A DNA stretch of 11,598 nt from Microbacterium sp. (GCA_029267645.1 JAJUIM010000034.1:1-11598), one strand, 5' to 3'. Shown: positions 1-7,520, numbered from the stretch's first letter. Made by a program: numbers and translations. Notes: generated from the sequence alone by a model not told the origin.

Positions 1-71
1 CCTGACCCGCCGCACGATTCAAGCGAGCACGTCACACGGCGTCACGGGATCCCGGAGTGGTGGGTCGCGGG

Positions 72-168
72 TCCGCAAGTCTCCTGCGAGTCCACAAGTC
101 TCCGCCGAGTCCACGGGAAGCCACGGTGGACTTTTCGGAGATTTGTGGATCCGGCGGAGACTTGCGGA
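72..168. repeat. Mirrored 19-bp repeat array / long imperfect hairpin
   Basis: The left arm (72-114) holds units starting TCCGCAAGTCTCC (72), TCCACAAGTCTCC (91) and TCCAC (110), a 19-bp period. The right arm (126-168) is its reverse complement in the same order and spacing: GTGGA (126-130), GGAGATTTGTGGA (137-149) and GGAGACTTGCGGA (156-168). The 13-bp outer pair is exact, the inner 13-bp pair differs at one position (a G-U pair in RNA) and the 5-bp pair is exact. The 6-bp linkers between units are poorly matched and the central spacer is 11 nt. The array ends 66 bp before the lrgA start, so it may be a multi-site operator, a leader RNA hairpin or a dispersed intergenic repeat. Sequence alone does not decide between these. 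Confidence 0.85.
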
Positions 169-234
169 AATGCAGCTGGCGCACGCCGCGTGGGAGGATT
201 CGGGGGCGAGGGGCAGGCAGAGAGAGGGAGCGGC

Positions 235-621
235 ATGAGCGAAGAGGATCGGCCGAACCGCGTCGCGCGGTGGCTCTTCGGGCTCGGGGTGCTGGTCGCG
301 TTCGCGGCCGGCGGCAACGCGCTGCAGGCGTGGCTCGACCTGCCGATCCCGGGGTCGACGCTCGGCATGGCGCTGTTCCTCGTCGTGCTCGCGACGCCGC
401 TGCGCAGGCCGGCCGCGACGTTCATCGCGCCCGCGGCGGATTCGCTCATCGCCGTGCTGCCGCTGCTGCTCGTGCCGCTCGCGGTCGGCATCGTCGGATC
501 ATTCGGCGACCTCGCTGAGCACGCCCTCGCGCTCGCCGCGGCGCTCGTCGCGGGCTGGCTCGTGACGTTCCTCACGGCGGCGTTCGTCGCCGACCTGCTC
601 ATGCGGAGGACGCGCTCGTGA
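235..621 (+). CDS. lrgA: CidA/LrgA family membrane protein
   Basis: This 128-residue integral membrane protein belongs to the CidA/LrgA family, whose usual length is about 120-150 residues. About four hydrophobic segments are visible (roughly residues 12-30, 40-55, 68-89 and 97-122). The family signature LPIPGSTLGM is at residues 36-45 and a VPLAVGIVG stretch at about 80-88. The family is known as holin-like in staphylococci. With LrgB partners it is linked to pyruvate or other small carboxylate transport in Bacillus, and plant plastids carry a fused LrgA-LrgB glycolate/glycerate transporter. A transport role here is inference. The ATG at 235 was chosen over the open frame upstream because a purine-rich GAGAGGGAG ribosome site lies just before it and the family homology begins there. 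Its stop overlaps the next start (GTGA), so the two genes are probably translationally coupled. Confidence 0.9.
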   Translation: MSEEDRPNRVARWLFGLGVLVAFAAGGNALQAWLDLPIPGSTLGMALFLVVLATPLRRPAATFIAPAADSLIAVLPLLLVPLAVGIVGSFGDLAEHALALAAALVAGWLVTFLTAAFVADLLMRRTRS

Positions 622-1289
622 TCTGGGCGCTCGCCGTCACGCTGCTCGTCTGGGCCGGCGCCGTGTGGCTCTCGCGGTTCGGGGCGGGGTGGCTGAATCC
701 CGTGCTGATCAGCACGATCGTGCTCGTCGCGATCCTGCTCGTCGCGCGTACTCCGCTCGAGGCATATCAGGCGGGCACGGTGCCGCTCACGGCCCTGCTC
801 GGCCCCGCGATCGTCGCGCTCGCCTTCCCCATCCAGCGCCACGCGAAGCAGCTCGGACGCCTGCTGCCCGCCCTCGTGATCGCCTGCGTCGCGGGCGCGA
901 TCGTCGGCGGCGTCGTCACGGTGCTGCTCGCGTGGGCGCTCGGCGTGCCGCACGACCTCCTGCTCTCGCTCGCGCCCAAGCACGCCACGTCGGCCGTCTC
1001 GGCCGCCGTCGCCGAGGTCCTCGGCGCCGACGCCTCGCTCGCTGCCGTGTTCTCGGTCCTCACGGGCATCGTGGGTGCCGTCGCGGGGCCGCCGCTGCTG
1101 AACCTCGTGCGCATCAAGGATCCCGTCTCCCGCGGCCTCGCGATCGGCGTCTCGGCGCACGCGATCGGCACGGCACGCGCCATGGAGGACGGCCCGACGA
1201 CGGGCGCCTCCTCGGCACTCGGCATGGCGCTCGCCTCGCTCGTCGTGCCGACGCTCTGCCTCGTCGCGGCGCTCCTCGGCTGGCTCTGA
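618..1289 (+). CDS. lrgB: LrgB family membrane protein
   Basis: This 223-residue polytopic membrane protein is the partner of the preceding LrgA-like protein, and its length fits the LrgB family (about 230). Hallmarks are LAPKHATSAVS at residues 118-128 and SAHAIGTARAME at 179-190, corresponding to the conserved PK(S/H).T and SHAIGTARA blocks of the family. Most of the rest is hydrophobic helix. Translation starts at GTG 618, which overlaps the lrgA stop by 4 bp, so the pair is almost certainly one transcript and probably one membrane complex. The substrate is unknown: the family includes murein-hydrolase/cell-death modulators and carboxylate transporters. The gene ends 7 bp from the end of a convergent regulator, with no clear hairpin terminator between them. 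Confidence 0.93.
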   Translation: MIWALAVTLLVWAGAVWLSRFGAGWLNPVLISTIVLVAILLVARTPLEAYQAGTVPLTALLGPAIVALAFPIQRHAKQLGRLLPALVIACVAGAIVGGVVTVLLAWALGVPHDLLLSLAPKHATSAVSAAVAEVLGADASLAAVFSVLTGIVGAVAGPPLLNLVRIKDPVSRGLAIGVSAHAIGTARAMEDGPTTGASSALGMALASLVVPTLCLVAALLGWL

Positions 1290-1296
1290 CCCGCCC

Positions 1297-3741
1297 CTAC
1301 TCCGCGAGGCCCAGGCGGCGGGCGGTCGACACCGCCTCGGCCCACGACGTGACGCCGAGCTTGCGGTAGATCGAGCGCAGCTGCGTCTTCACGGTGTTGG
1401 GCGAGACGTGCAGGCGCTGGGCGAGGTCCTTCGTCGAGGACGCCTGCGTGAGGTGGGCGACGACCGTGCGCTCGCGCTCGCTGAGGGTGAGCGTCGCGCT
1501 CGTCGCGAGCTGCAGGGCGTCGCGCATGCGGATGAGCTCGTCGACGAACCGACGCCCGGCGGGGTCGAGCGCGATCTGCTCGGCCTGCTGGATCGTCGTG
1601 TTGAGCGCGCCCATGCCCTGCATCGCGAACGGCAGCAGCGGCCGCGCGCGTGAGGCCGCGACGATCGCGGACGACAGGTGCTGCCGCGCGACGTCGAGCG
1701 ACGACTCGCTGCCGATCGCGTGGTAGGCGAGGAACAGCACGACGTGCGACCACACGGGCAGCACGCCGGATCCCTGCGTTGCGGGCGCCGACGCGAGGCA
1801 CGCGAGCGCGCGCTCGGGCGCCTTCTCGCGCAGGTGGGCGCGGGCGCGCAGCACGTCGAGGGGCACGATCCGCGCTGCCGCGGCGGGCGCGTCGTTGAGC
1901 AGCTGCAGGGCGCGATCCCCGGCCCCGGAGTGCGTCAGCGACTCGGTGCGCGCCCACAGCAGCAGCACCTCGTGCGTGGGCGAGAGCGGGTGCTGCTCGA
2001 TGCTCTGCGAGAACAGCTCGAGCTCGCGCACGCCGAGGTGCGTCGTGCCGAGGATCCCGTGCGCCATCGTGCGCAGCGCGACCGACACGAACCGCAGCAC
2101 GAGCGGGTCGTCGACGACGGGCGCGTCGACGTCGTCGAGCGCCTCCTGCAGCCCGCACGGATCCATGACGTACAGCGCGCTCGACAGCGACACGAGGCGC
2201 CGCATGGCGGGCGTCGACACGTGCGCGCCGACGAGGCTGTCGATGCGCGCCTGGAAGCCCGAGGGATCCGGCGCCCCGCCCGGCGTGACGAGCAGCAGCA
2301 TCTCGTGCGCGAAGCGCGCGAGGCGCTCGTGCTCGGTCGAGTGCGCGAGGGCCGCCGCGGCCGCGAAGCGGTCGGCCGCGAGGTCGACGCGCGCGGCGTC
2401 GATCGCGCTGAGGCCCGCCTGCAGCAGCACGTGCGTCTGCACGAGGCTGCGAAGGGCCGAGGGGGATCCGGAATCGGCCGTCGCGCCCGCGCTCTCGTCC
2501 GCGAGCCGCTCGTGCATCTCGACGGCCTCGTCGAAGCGCCCCTCGAGGCGCAGCAGCACGCCGCGCAGGGTCTCGGCCACGAGCTGCGCGTCGGTGCACA
2601 GCGCGCCGAGCTCGTCGAGCAGGTCGCGCGCCGTGCGCCTCGCGTCCTCGGGGATGCTGCCCGAGTGGTCGGCGCTCGTGATGTCGATGAGGGTGCGCGC
2701 GAGCGCGAGGCGCAGGAGGGGATCGGGATCCCGCAGCACGGCCTCCTCGAGCCACGGGCGGGCGCGCTCGACGTCGGTCTCGCCGATCTGCCACCAGTGC
2801 CGCGCGAGCAGGCGCGTGCGGGCGGCGGGCAGGTCGGCGACGACGGCCCACCCGTCGTCGGTGTTGCCGGCCGTCAGCAGCTGCGATGCGAGGGCCGCGA
2901 CGGCCGAGTCGACCTGCTCGATCTGCGCCTCGCGCTCCATGCGCTCGATGATCGCGGCGCGGATGTCGGGGCGCAGCTCGATCGTGTCGCGGTCGAGGTC
3001 CTGGACGAAGAAGCCCGACTGCAGGATGTTGTCGAGGGCCGCGCGCACGACCTCGTCGCGGTTCCACACGGCGATGAGGGTGCGCCGTGGCATGGGGCCG
3101 ATGCGCGCCGAGACGAGCACGGCGTGCCACCCGTTGGGGCGGAACACGCCCGCGGCGGCGGATCCCGCGAAGTGCGCCGTCGCCTCGTCGCACCCCGCGT
3201 GCACGGCCGCGTCGTCGAGCGCGCCGCGGGCCGCGGCGGCGCGCAGCACGGCATCGACGAAGCCCGCGTGCGATCCGACGCGCTCGATGAGGCCCGTCGC
3301 CTCGTCCCACGTGAGCGGCAGCCCCAGCTGCTCGGCGCGGTCGAGCACCTCGTCGGCCGTGAAGCCGAAGAGGGATCCCGAGAAGACGCGCTCGGGGCGG
3401 ATGCCCAGGTCGAGCAGGCCCGGCGGCCACTGCGTGCTCGACACGGCGATGAGCGTCGCGTTCGGCCACCGCTCGCGCACGTTCTGCGTCGCCGTGATGT
3501 GGCCGTCGCGCATGCCCTCGAGCTCGAGCAGCACGACGTCGGCGTCGGGCGAGTCGGCGGGCACGTCGGTGCGGTTCGACGACCAGCGCACGAGCGTCTG
3601 GTCGGTCTCGGCGAGCCATTCGCGCACGCTCGTCGCGACGCCGCTGCGGTGCTGGGCCGTCACGAGCACGGTCGCCCCCGGAGTCACCCGGCGCCAGAGC
3701 GAGACGAGGCGCGGACGACTCAGTCGGTCGCGATCGGTCAT
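1297..3741 (-). CDS. Large LuxR-family (LAL/MalT-like) transcriptional regulator with degenerate NTPase motifs
   Basis: This 814-residue cytoplasmic regulator ends in a clear GerE/LuxR HTH at about residues 751-814 (LTLSERERTVVAHL, then SPNTVKTQLRSIYRKLGV). The middle is alanine/leucine-rich helical sequence resembling the TPR-like repeats of LAL regulators. The N-terminus lines up with a STAND P-loop domain, but the Walker A position reads TAQHRSGVATSV (residues 28-39) with no GK[S/T]. The Walker B position reads VVLLELEG (69-76) without the usual aspartate pair. ATP binding is therefore doubtful and the input signal unknown. The ATG at 3741 is preferred over an upstream ATG at 3870 because AGGGGGTGA, one mismatch from the ideal SD, lies right before it and the upstream extension consists of repeat DNA. 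Targets are unknown; the gene is convergent with lrgAB and downstream of a HAD gene. Confidence 0.9.
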   Translation of the reverse strand: MTDRDRLSRPRLVSLWRRVTPGATVLVTAQHRSGVATSVREWLAETDQTLVRWSSNRTDVPADSPDADVVLLELEGMRDGHITATQNVRERWPNATLIAVSSTQWPPGLLDLGIRPERVFSGSLFGFTADEVLDRAEQLGLPLTWDEATGLIERVGSHAGFVDAVLRAAAARGALDDAAVHAGCDEATAHFAGSAAAGVFRPNGWHAVLVSARIGPMPRRTLIAVWNRDEVVRAALDNILQSGFFVQDLDRDTIELRPDIRAAIIERMEREAQIEQVDSAVAALASQLLTAGNTDDGWAVVADLPAARTRLLARHWWQIGETDVERARPWLEEAVLRDPDPLLRLALARTLIDITSADHSGSIPEDARRTARDLLDELGALCTDAQLVAETLRGVLLRLEGRFDEAVEMHERLADESAGATADSGSPSALRSLVQTHVLLQAGLSAIDAARVDLAADRFAAAAALAHSTEHERLARFAHEMLLLVTPGGAPDPSGFQARIDSLVGAHVSTPAMRRLVSLSSALYVMDPCGLQEALDDVDAPVVDDPLVLRFVSVALRTMAHGILGTTHLGVRELELFSQSIEQHPLSPTHEVLLLWARTESLTHSGAGDRALQLLNDAPAAAARIVPLDVLRARAHLREKAPERALACLASAPATQGSGVLPVWSHVVLFLAYHAIGSESSLDVARQHLSSAIVAASRARPLLPFAMQGMGALNTTIQQAEQIALDPAGRRFVDELIRMRDALQLATSATLTLSERERTVVAHLTQASSTKDLAQRLHVSPNTVKTQLRSIYRKLGVTSWAEAVSTARRLGLAE

Positions 3742-3788
3742 CGTCACCCCCTGCTCATCGTGGTTCCATCTTCGCACGCGGGGTGACG
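3742..3788 (-). promoter_or_regulatory. Possible SD-sequestering hairpin in the leader of the LuxR gene
   Basis: On the + strand CGTCACCCC (3742-3750) and GGGGTGACG (3780-3788) are a perfect 9-bp inverted repeat separated by 29 nt. In the - strand mRNA the arm next to the start codon is the ribosome binding site itself (GGGGUGACG directly before AUG). Pairing would therefore occlude initiation of the regulator. It applies only if transcription starts upstream of 3788. The structure is seen; the regulatory role is inferred. Confidence 0.5.
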
Positions 3789-3830
3789 GCGCGTGATTCG
3801 AGGGTGATGCGTGGGTGAAAAGGGTGAAAA
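3778..3830 (-). promoter_or_regulatory. Phased TCACCC direct repeats upstream of the LuxR gene
   Basis: Reading the - strand from 3830, the units are TTTTCACCC (3822-3830), TTTTCACCCAC (3811-3821), GCATCACCCTC (3800-3810), GAATCACGCGC (3789-3799) and CGTCACCCCGC (3778-3788). Successive TCAC cores are 9, 11, 11 and 10 bp apart, so they face one side of the helix. The array lies 37-89 bp before the regulator's start. Tandem 11-bp units with a TCACC core resemble the Streptomyces PhoP (PHO box) arrangement recognised by OmpR-type response regulators. The binding protein here is not known. Confidence 0.5.
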
Positions 3831-3901
3831 GGGCCGGACTCGCGATCGCGCGCCCCGTACGCTCGTTCATGTCGGATCTCGCGGCTGAGCCGCACCGACA
3901 A

Positions 3902-3991
3902 CCGAAAGGTTCGGGGCCCGGGCAGCGATCGGGGGAGCGCAGCCCGGGTTCTCCGGTTTCCGGGGGCCTCAGAGGGGTCTCAGATGAGGCC
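3902..3991 (-). terminator. Candidate terminator region after the HAD gene (three hairpins)
   Basis: Three inverted repeats follow one another at the end of the HAD gene. GGCCTCA/TGAGGCC (3965-3971 and 3985-3991) straddles the stop codon. CCCGGGC-A-GCG pairs with CGC-A-GCCCGGG (3917-3927 and 3938-3948, 10-nt loop, one A-A mismatch). CCGAA-AGG-TTCGG is at 3902-3914. None is followed by a T-run on the - strand, so this would be a GC-hairpin terminator of the kind common in actinomycetes, or simply structured DNA. Confidence 0.4.
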
Positions 3992-4816
3992 GTGCCGCCG
4001 GAACGCGTTCCAGATGCCGTCGTCGTCGACGGCCGTCGTCACCTCGTCCGCGGCCTCGCGCGCCTCGGGCGTCGCGTTGCCCATCGCGATCCCCACGCCC
4101 GCGACGTCGAGCATCTCGAGGTCGTTGTTGTTGTCGCCGATCGCGATCGCGTCGGCCACGTCGATGCCGAGCTCGTCGAGCACGAGCAGCAGCGTAGATC
4201 CCTTGCTCACGCCCGCGGGCGAGATCTCGCCGCCCGCCGTGCCGAGGCCGGGCATCGTGCCCGTGATGACGGTGAAGGCGTCGCCGAGCGCGAGCTTCAT
4301 GGCCTCGTACGTGCCGAGGTCGTCGCTCGAGAACACCGACTTCGCGATGCCCTCGTGCGGCGGGTCGTCGGTGATCTCGATGCGGCCGAGCAGCGCGTCG
4401 CGCGTCTCGTCGGTGAGGCGGCCCTCGGCCTCGAGCGTGCGCGCGAGGCGGTCGAACGCGTGCTGCGTCGCCCACACGTCGTCGCGGCCCTGCAACACGA
4501 AGTCGGCGCCCACCTCGCGGTAGGTGCGCACGAGCTCGGCGACGCGGGCGGGATCCATGAGCCGCTCGATGCGCCAGCCGCCCTCGCGCCACAGCTCGCC
4601 GATCCACGCGTAGGCGCCCGCGCCGAGCACGGCCCCGTCGAAGCCGAGGCCGGCGACGCGGTCCTCCACCTCGGTCGGGCCGCGGCCCGAGGCGAGGTAG
4701 ACGAGGTGCCCCGCGCGGCGCGCGGCGCGGATGGCCTCCCGCGTCGAGTCGGGGATCGCCCCCGCGTGGTCGAGGATCGTTCCGTCGATGTCCAGGAAGG
4801 CGATGCGGCGCGTCAT
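3980..4816 (-). CDS. Cof-type HAD family hydrolase (HAD-IIB)
   Basis: This 278-residue cytoplasmic phosphatase carries all four HAD motifs. Motif I is DIDGT at residues 9-13, with nucleophile D9 and acid/base D11. Motif II is LASGR with S43, motif III is K205 in SKGS, and motif IV is GDNNND at 227-232. The large insert between motifs II and III is the C2-type cap of Cof/YidA proteins. The family dephosphorylates sugar phosphates, nucleotides or cofactors such as pyridoxal phosphate, and the substrate cannot be read from sequence. The ATG at 4816 begins directly at the conserved MTRRIAFLDIDGT block. It lies 37 bp after the stop of the UMF1-like transporter on the same strand, suggesting co-transcription. 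No good SD precedes it. Confidence 0.93.
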   Translation of the reverse strand: MTRRIAFLDIDGTILDHAGAIPDSTREAIRAARRAGHLVYLASGRGPTEVEDRVAGLGFDGAVLGAGAYAWIGELWREGGWRIERLMDPARVAELVRTYREVGADFVLQGRDDVWATQHAFDRLARTLEAEGRLTDETRDALLGRIEITDDPPHEGIAKSVFSSDDLGTYEAMKLALGDAFTVITGTMPGLGTAGGEISPAGVSKGSTLLLVLDELGIDVADAIAIGDNNNDLEMLDVAGVGIAMGNATPEAREAADEVTTAVDDDGIWNAFRRHGLI

Positions 4817-4853
4817 GGGGTCAAGTCTGTCAGCCGCGCCTCCGCCGCGGCGC

Positions 4854-6266
4854 TCACGGCTTCTGCGCCTTCACGGGCAGCACGAGCAGGAGGCCGAGCA
4901 GCAGCACGAGCACGATCCCGAGCACGCCGAACACGGTCGCGCCCGTCGCGGCGATGAACACGGTCCACAGGAGCGACGACATCCAGCTCGCGGCGCGGCC
5001 CGTCGTGGCGTACAGGCCGAAGATCTCGCCCTCGCGGCCCGCGGGCGTCACGCGCGCGAGGAACGAGCGGCCGGCCGACTGCGCGGGTCCGACGAAGGCG
5101 CACAGCGCGAGGCCGAAGATCCAGAACACGATGGGGCCGGCGCCCGCGAAGAAGAACACGACGAGGCCTGCGACGACCATGCCCGCGAGGGAGAAGACGA
5201 TGATGGCCTTGGGTCCGAAGCGGTCGTCCCAGCGGCCCGCGACGATCGTCGAGAGCCCCGCGATGAGGTTGGCCGCGAGGCCGAACACCGCGATCGCGAT
5301 GAAGTCGAAGTCGAACACCTGCGAGGCGATGATCGCCCCGAAGGCGAACACCCCGCTCAGCCCGTCGCGGAACACGCTGCTCGAGACGAGGAACCAGAAG
5401 GTGTTGCGCGTCGCGCGAGAGCGGTACAGGCCGACGACGTCGCGCACGAGCAGCGCGTAGCTGCGCAGGAACCCGACGCGGCGCTCGGGCTTGCCGAGCG
5501 GCGCCGGCTCGGGCACCTTGAGGAAGACGGGGATCGCGAAGACGATCGCCCAGATCGCGCAGCCGACGGCGATGAGCCGGAACGGCAGCCCGCCCTCGTC
5601 GGGCAGGCCGAACCAGCCGCCCGCGTAGAAGACGAGCACGAGCACGAGTGCGACGACGCCGCCCAGGTATCCGAAGCCCCAGCCGAGGCCCGAGATGCGG
5701 CCCACGTTCTGCGGCGAGGCGATGCCCACGAGCAGCGCGTTGCTGTTGACCGTGCCGATCTCGCTCAGCACCGTGCCCGCCGAGATGACGATGACGGCGA
5801 ACCAGAAGAAGGCCGGCGCGGGCTCGGCGAACCACAGCGCGAGCATGCACGCGATCGTGCCTGCCGTGCCGATGCCGAGCCACAGCTTCTGGCGGCCCTG
5901 CGCGTCGGCCTGCTGGCCGAGCACGGGCGCGACGGCGAGGATCAGCAGGCCCGCGATCGTCGTGCCCAGGCCGAGCCCGCTCGCGAGGTCGGCGAGCGCG
6001 GCCTCCTTGATCGGGTCGTCGTCGGCGAGCGCCTGGAGGTCGGCGGGCAGGAACGCGTCGGTCGTGAGATACAGCGCCGTGAAGATGAACGTGACGATGA
6101 TCGTGTTGAACGGCTGCAGGCCCCAGTCCCACAGCGCCCACGAGAAGATCGTCGACCGCTTCGCGGGGCGATCGGGCAGCTGCTTCTGCAGCCCCAGCAC
6201 GGGCAGCGCCTCGCTGTTGGCGGCGGCGCTCGGGTGCGGAGGGTCGGCGGACGGTATCTCGGCCAT
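4854..6266 (-). CDS. MFS transporter, UMF1/Atg22-like
   Basis: This 470-residue membrane transporter has about 12 hydrophobic segments after a hydrophilic N-terminus of some 38 residues. UMF1/Atg22-type features are visible: WALWDWGLQPFNTIIVTF (residues 43-60), SGLGWGFGYLGG (192-203) and FRDG (299-302). Two MFS loop motifs are GQQADAQGRQK (117-127) and GRWDDRFGPK (344-353). The substrate is unknown; fungal Atg22 exports amino acids from the vacuole, but that cannot be transferred to bacteria. The ATG at 6266 was chosen because the family-like sequence begins soon after. It has no SD, but a TATGGT hexamer (6273-6278 on the - strand) lies 6 nt before it, which would fit a leaderless transcript. 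A HAD hydrolase follows at 37 bp, and a different MFS gene diverges upstream. Confidence 0.9.
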   Translation of the reverse strand: MAEIPSADPPHPSAAANSEALPVLGLQKQLPDRPAKRSTIFSWALWDWGLQPFNTIIVTFIFTALYLTTDAFLPADLQALADDDPIKEAALADLASGLGLGTTIAGLLILAVAPVLGQQADAQGRQKLWLGIGTAGTIACMLALWFAEPAPAFFWFAVIVISAGTVLSEIGTVNSNALLVGIASPQNVGRISGLGWGFGYLGGVVALVLVLVFYAGGWFGLPDEGGLPFRLIAVGCAIWAIVFAIPVFLKVPEPAPLGKPERRVGFLRSYALLVRDVVGLYRSRATRNTFWFLVSSSVFRDGLSGVFAFGAIIASQVFDFDFIAIAVFGLAANLIAGLSTIVAGRWDDRFGPKAIIVFSLAGMVVAGLVVFFFAGAGPIVFWIFGLALCAFVGPAQSAGRSFLARVTPAGREGEIFGLYATTGRAASWMSSLLWTVFIAATGATVFGVLGIVLVLLLGLLLVLPVKAQKP

Positions 6267-6323
6267 GCGCGCACCATATCGCGCGCGTGTGACATCCGAG
6301 TGCCGATCCGGCAGGATCGACGG
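6267..6323. promoter_or_regulatory. Divergent promoter region between two MFS genes
   Basis: This 57-bp gap must hold promoters for both genes. The - strand has TATGGT (6273-6278), a plausible -10 placed so that transcription would begin at or near the ATG of the UMF1-like gene. The perfect inverted repeat TGCCG-ATC-CGGCA (6301-6313) abuts the AGGA ribosome site of the + strand gene and could be an operator. No convincing -35 is visible for either direction. Confidence 0.4.
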
Positions 6324-7520
6324 GTGACGACGTCCCCCGACCGCGCGCTGAGGCGCGGCCACATCGCAGCCTCGACCTTCTTCTTCACGAACGGGGCAGT
6401 CTTCGCGAACCTCGTGCCGCGGTACCCCGAGCTGAAGGACGCGCTCGATATGAGCGCGACCGTCTACGGTGTCGTGCTCGCCATGAACCCCGTCGGGGCG
6501 ATGCTTGCGGGCGTCGCGGCCGCGACGCTCATCAGGCGGTTCGGATCCGCGCGCGTCGCCGCGATCACGAGCGCGCTGCTGGCGGCGGGGATCCTCGCGG
6601 CCGCGTCGGCGCCGTCCGTGCTGCTCCTCGGCGCCGCCTTCCTCGCGGCGGGCGCCATGGACGCCATCAGCGACGTCGCGCAGAACGCGAACGCCCTGCG
6701 CGTGCAGGAACGCAAGGGGCGCTCGATCATCAACTCGATGCACGCGCTGTGGTCGCTCGGCGCCGTCACGGGCGGCGGCATCGCGGCCGGCGCGATCGCG
6801 CTCGGGGTGCCGCTGCAGCTGCACATCCTCATCACCTCGTCGGTGTTCGCGGCGGTCGCGCTCGTCGCCATGACGTGGGCGCTGCCGGGGCCCGAGCAGG
6901 AGTCGAGCGCGACGGGCGAGATCCGCATCGCGAAGGCCGCGGGCGGCGTGACGCCGAAGGTCGTGTTCCTCATCGTCGCGCTGCTGCTCATCGCGATCGG
7001 CGGCGGGCTCGTCGAGGAGGTGTCGTTCTCGTGGGCCTCGCTCTACCTGAGCGACGAGATCGGCGCGCCCGCCTCGCTCGCCGCCGCCGGCTTCGTGGGC
7101 CTCGTGGGCGCGCAGTTCGTCGGCCGCATCGTGAGCGACCTCCTCGTCGACCGCTTCGGGGCGCGCGCCGTCGTCACGGTCGCAGGCGTGCTCATCGCGG
7201 GCGGCATCGGCCTCGCGATCGGCGTGCCGACCGTGTGGGGCGCATGCGCGGGCTTCGTGCTGGCGGGCTTCGGCTGCGCGCCCACGATCCCGCTCGCGAT
7301 GCAGCAGGCCGACCGGATCCCCGGGCTGCGCCCCGGGGTCGGCCTCACGATCGTGACGTGGCTCATGCGCCTCGCGTTCCTCGTCGCGCCGCCGCTCGTC
7401 GGCGCGATCGCCGACGCGAGCTCGCTGCGCGCGGGCCTCGCCGTCTCGCTCACGGGCGGCCTCGTCGTGCTCGCCCTGTCGTTCGTCATGCCCGTGCGGG
7501 CGCTGCCGCGCGCGAAGTAG
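6324..7520 (+). CDS. MFS transporter, YbjJ/fucose-permease-like
   Basis: This 398-residue protein has about 12 hydrophobic segments. It carries the block DAISDVAQNANALRVQERKG (residues 113-132), followed by GRSIINSMHALWSLGAVTGG (132-151), typical of the YbjJ-like branch of the major facilitator superfamily. A second-half EEVSFSWASLYLSD block (231-244) also fits. Related transporters include sugar importers and uncharacterised exporters, so the substrate is open. The GTG at 6324 is chosen because AGGA lies 7 nt upstream and the N-terminal helix follows; longer open sequence upstream is antisense to the UMF1-like gene. It converges on the glucarate operon. A sugar-acid uptake role is possible from position but unsupported. 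Its last codons form one arm of a 21-bp palindrome. Confidence 0.88.
   Translation: MTTSPDRALRRGHIAASTFFFTNGAVFANLVPRYPELKDALDMSATVYGVVLAMNPVGAMLAGVAAATLIRRFGSARVAAITSALLAAGILAAASAPSVLLLGAAFLAAGAMDAISDVAQNANALRVQERKGRSIINSMHALWSLGAVTGGGIAAGAIALGVPLQLHILITSSVFAAVALVAMTWALPGPEQESSATGEIRIAKAAGGVTPKVVFLIVALLLIAIGGGLVEEVSFSWASLYLSDEIGAPASLAAAGFVGLVGAQFVGRIVSDLLVDRFGARAVVTVAGVLIAGGIGLAIGVPTVWGACAGFVLAGFGCAPTIPLAMQQADRIPGLRPGVGLTIVTWLMRLAFLVAPPLVGAIADASSLRAGLAVSLTGGLVVLALSFVMPVRALPRAK

Noticed and set aside
1..71. End of an upstream gene or a promoter before the repeat array
   Set aside because: No convincing coding frame, hairpin or promoter hexamers are seen; a TGA at 3-5 could end a gene but nothing tests it.
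72..168. CRISPR array
   Set aside because: Units are 19 bp apart with only 6-bp linkers, and half are inverted; there are no spacers and no cas genes.
767..3619. A 950-codon - strand reading frame overlapping both the LuxR gene and lrgB
   Set aside because: It is arginine/alanine-rich low-complexity sequence in an alternative frame, has no recognisable domain and contradicts the clear families in the overlapping frames. GC-rich DNA yields such open frames by chance.
1678..3786. A 702-codon + strand frame antisense to the LuxR gene (and a 633-codon one beside it)
   Set aside because: The translations are His/Arg/Gly-rich or Ser/Arg-rich without domains, typical of the complement of a GC-rich gene. 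The LuxR frame has a full HTH domain.
3742..3870. N-terminal extension of the LuxR regulator to the ATG at 3870
   Set aside because: The extra 43 residues are encoded by the repeat region, and the ATG at 3741 has a nearly ideal SD.
4731..6323. Long + strand extension upstream of the YbjJ-like MFS start
   Set aside because: The stretch before 6324 is antisense to the HAD and UMF1-like genes and its translation is charged low-complexity; the MFS fold starts after GTG 6324.
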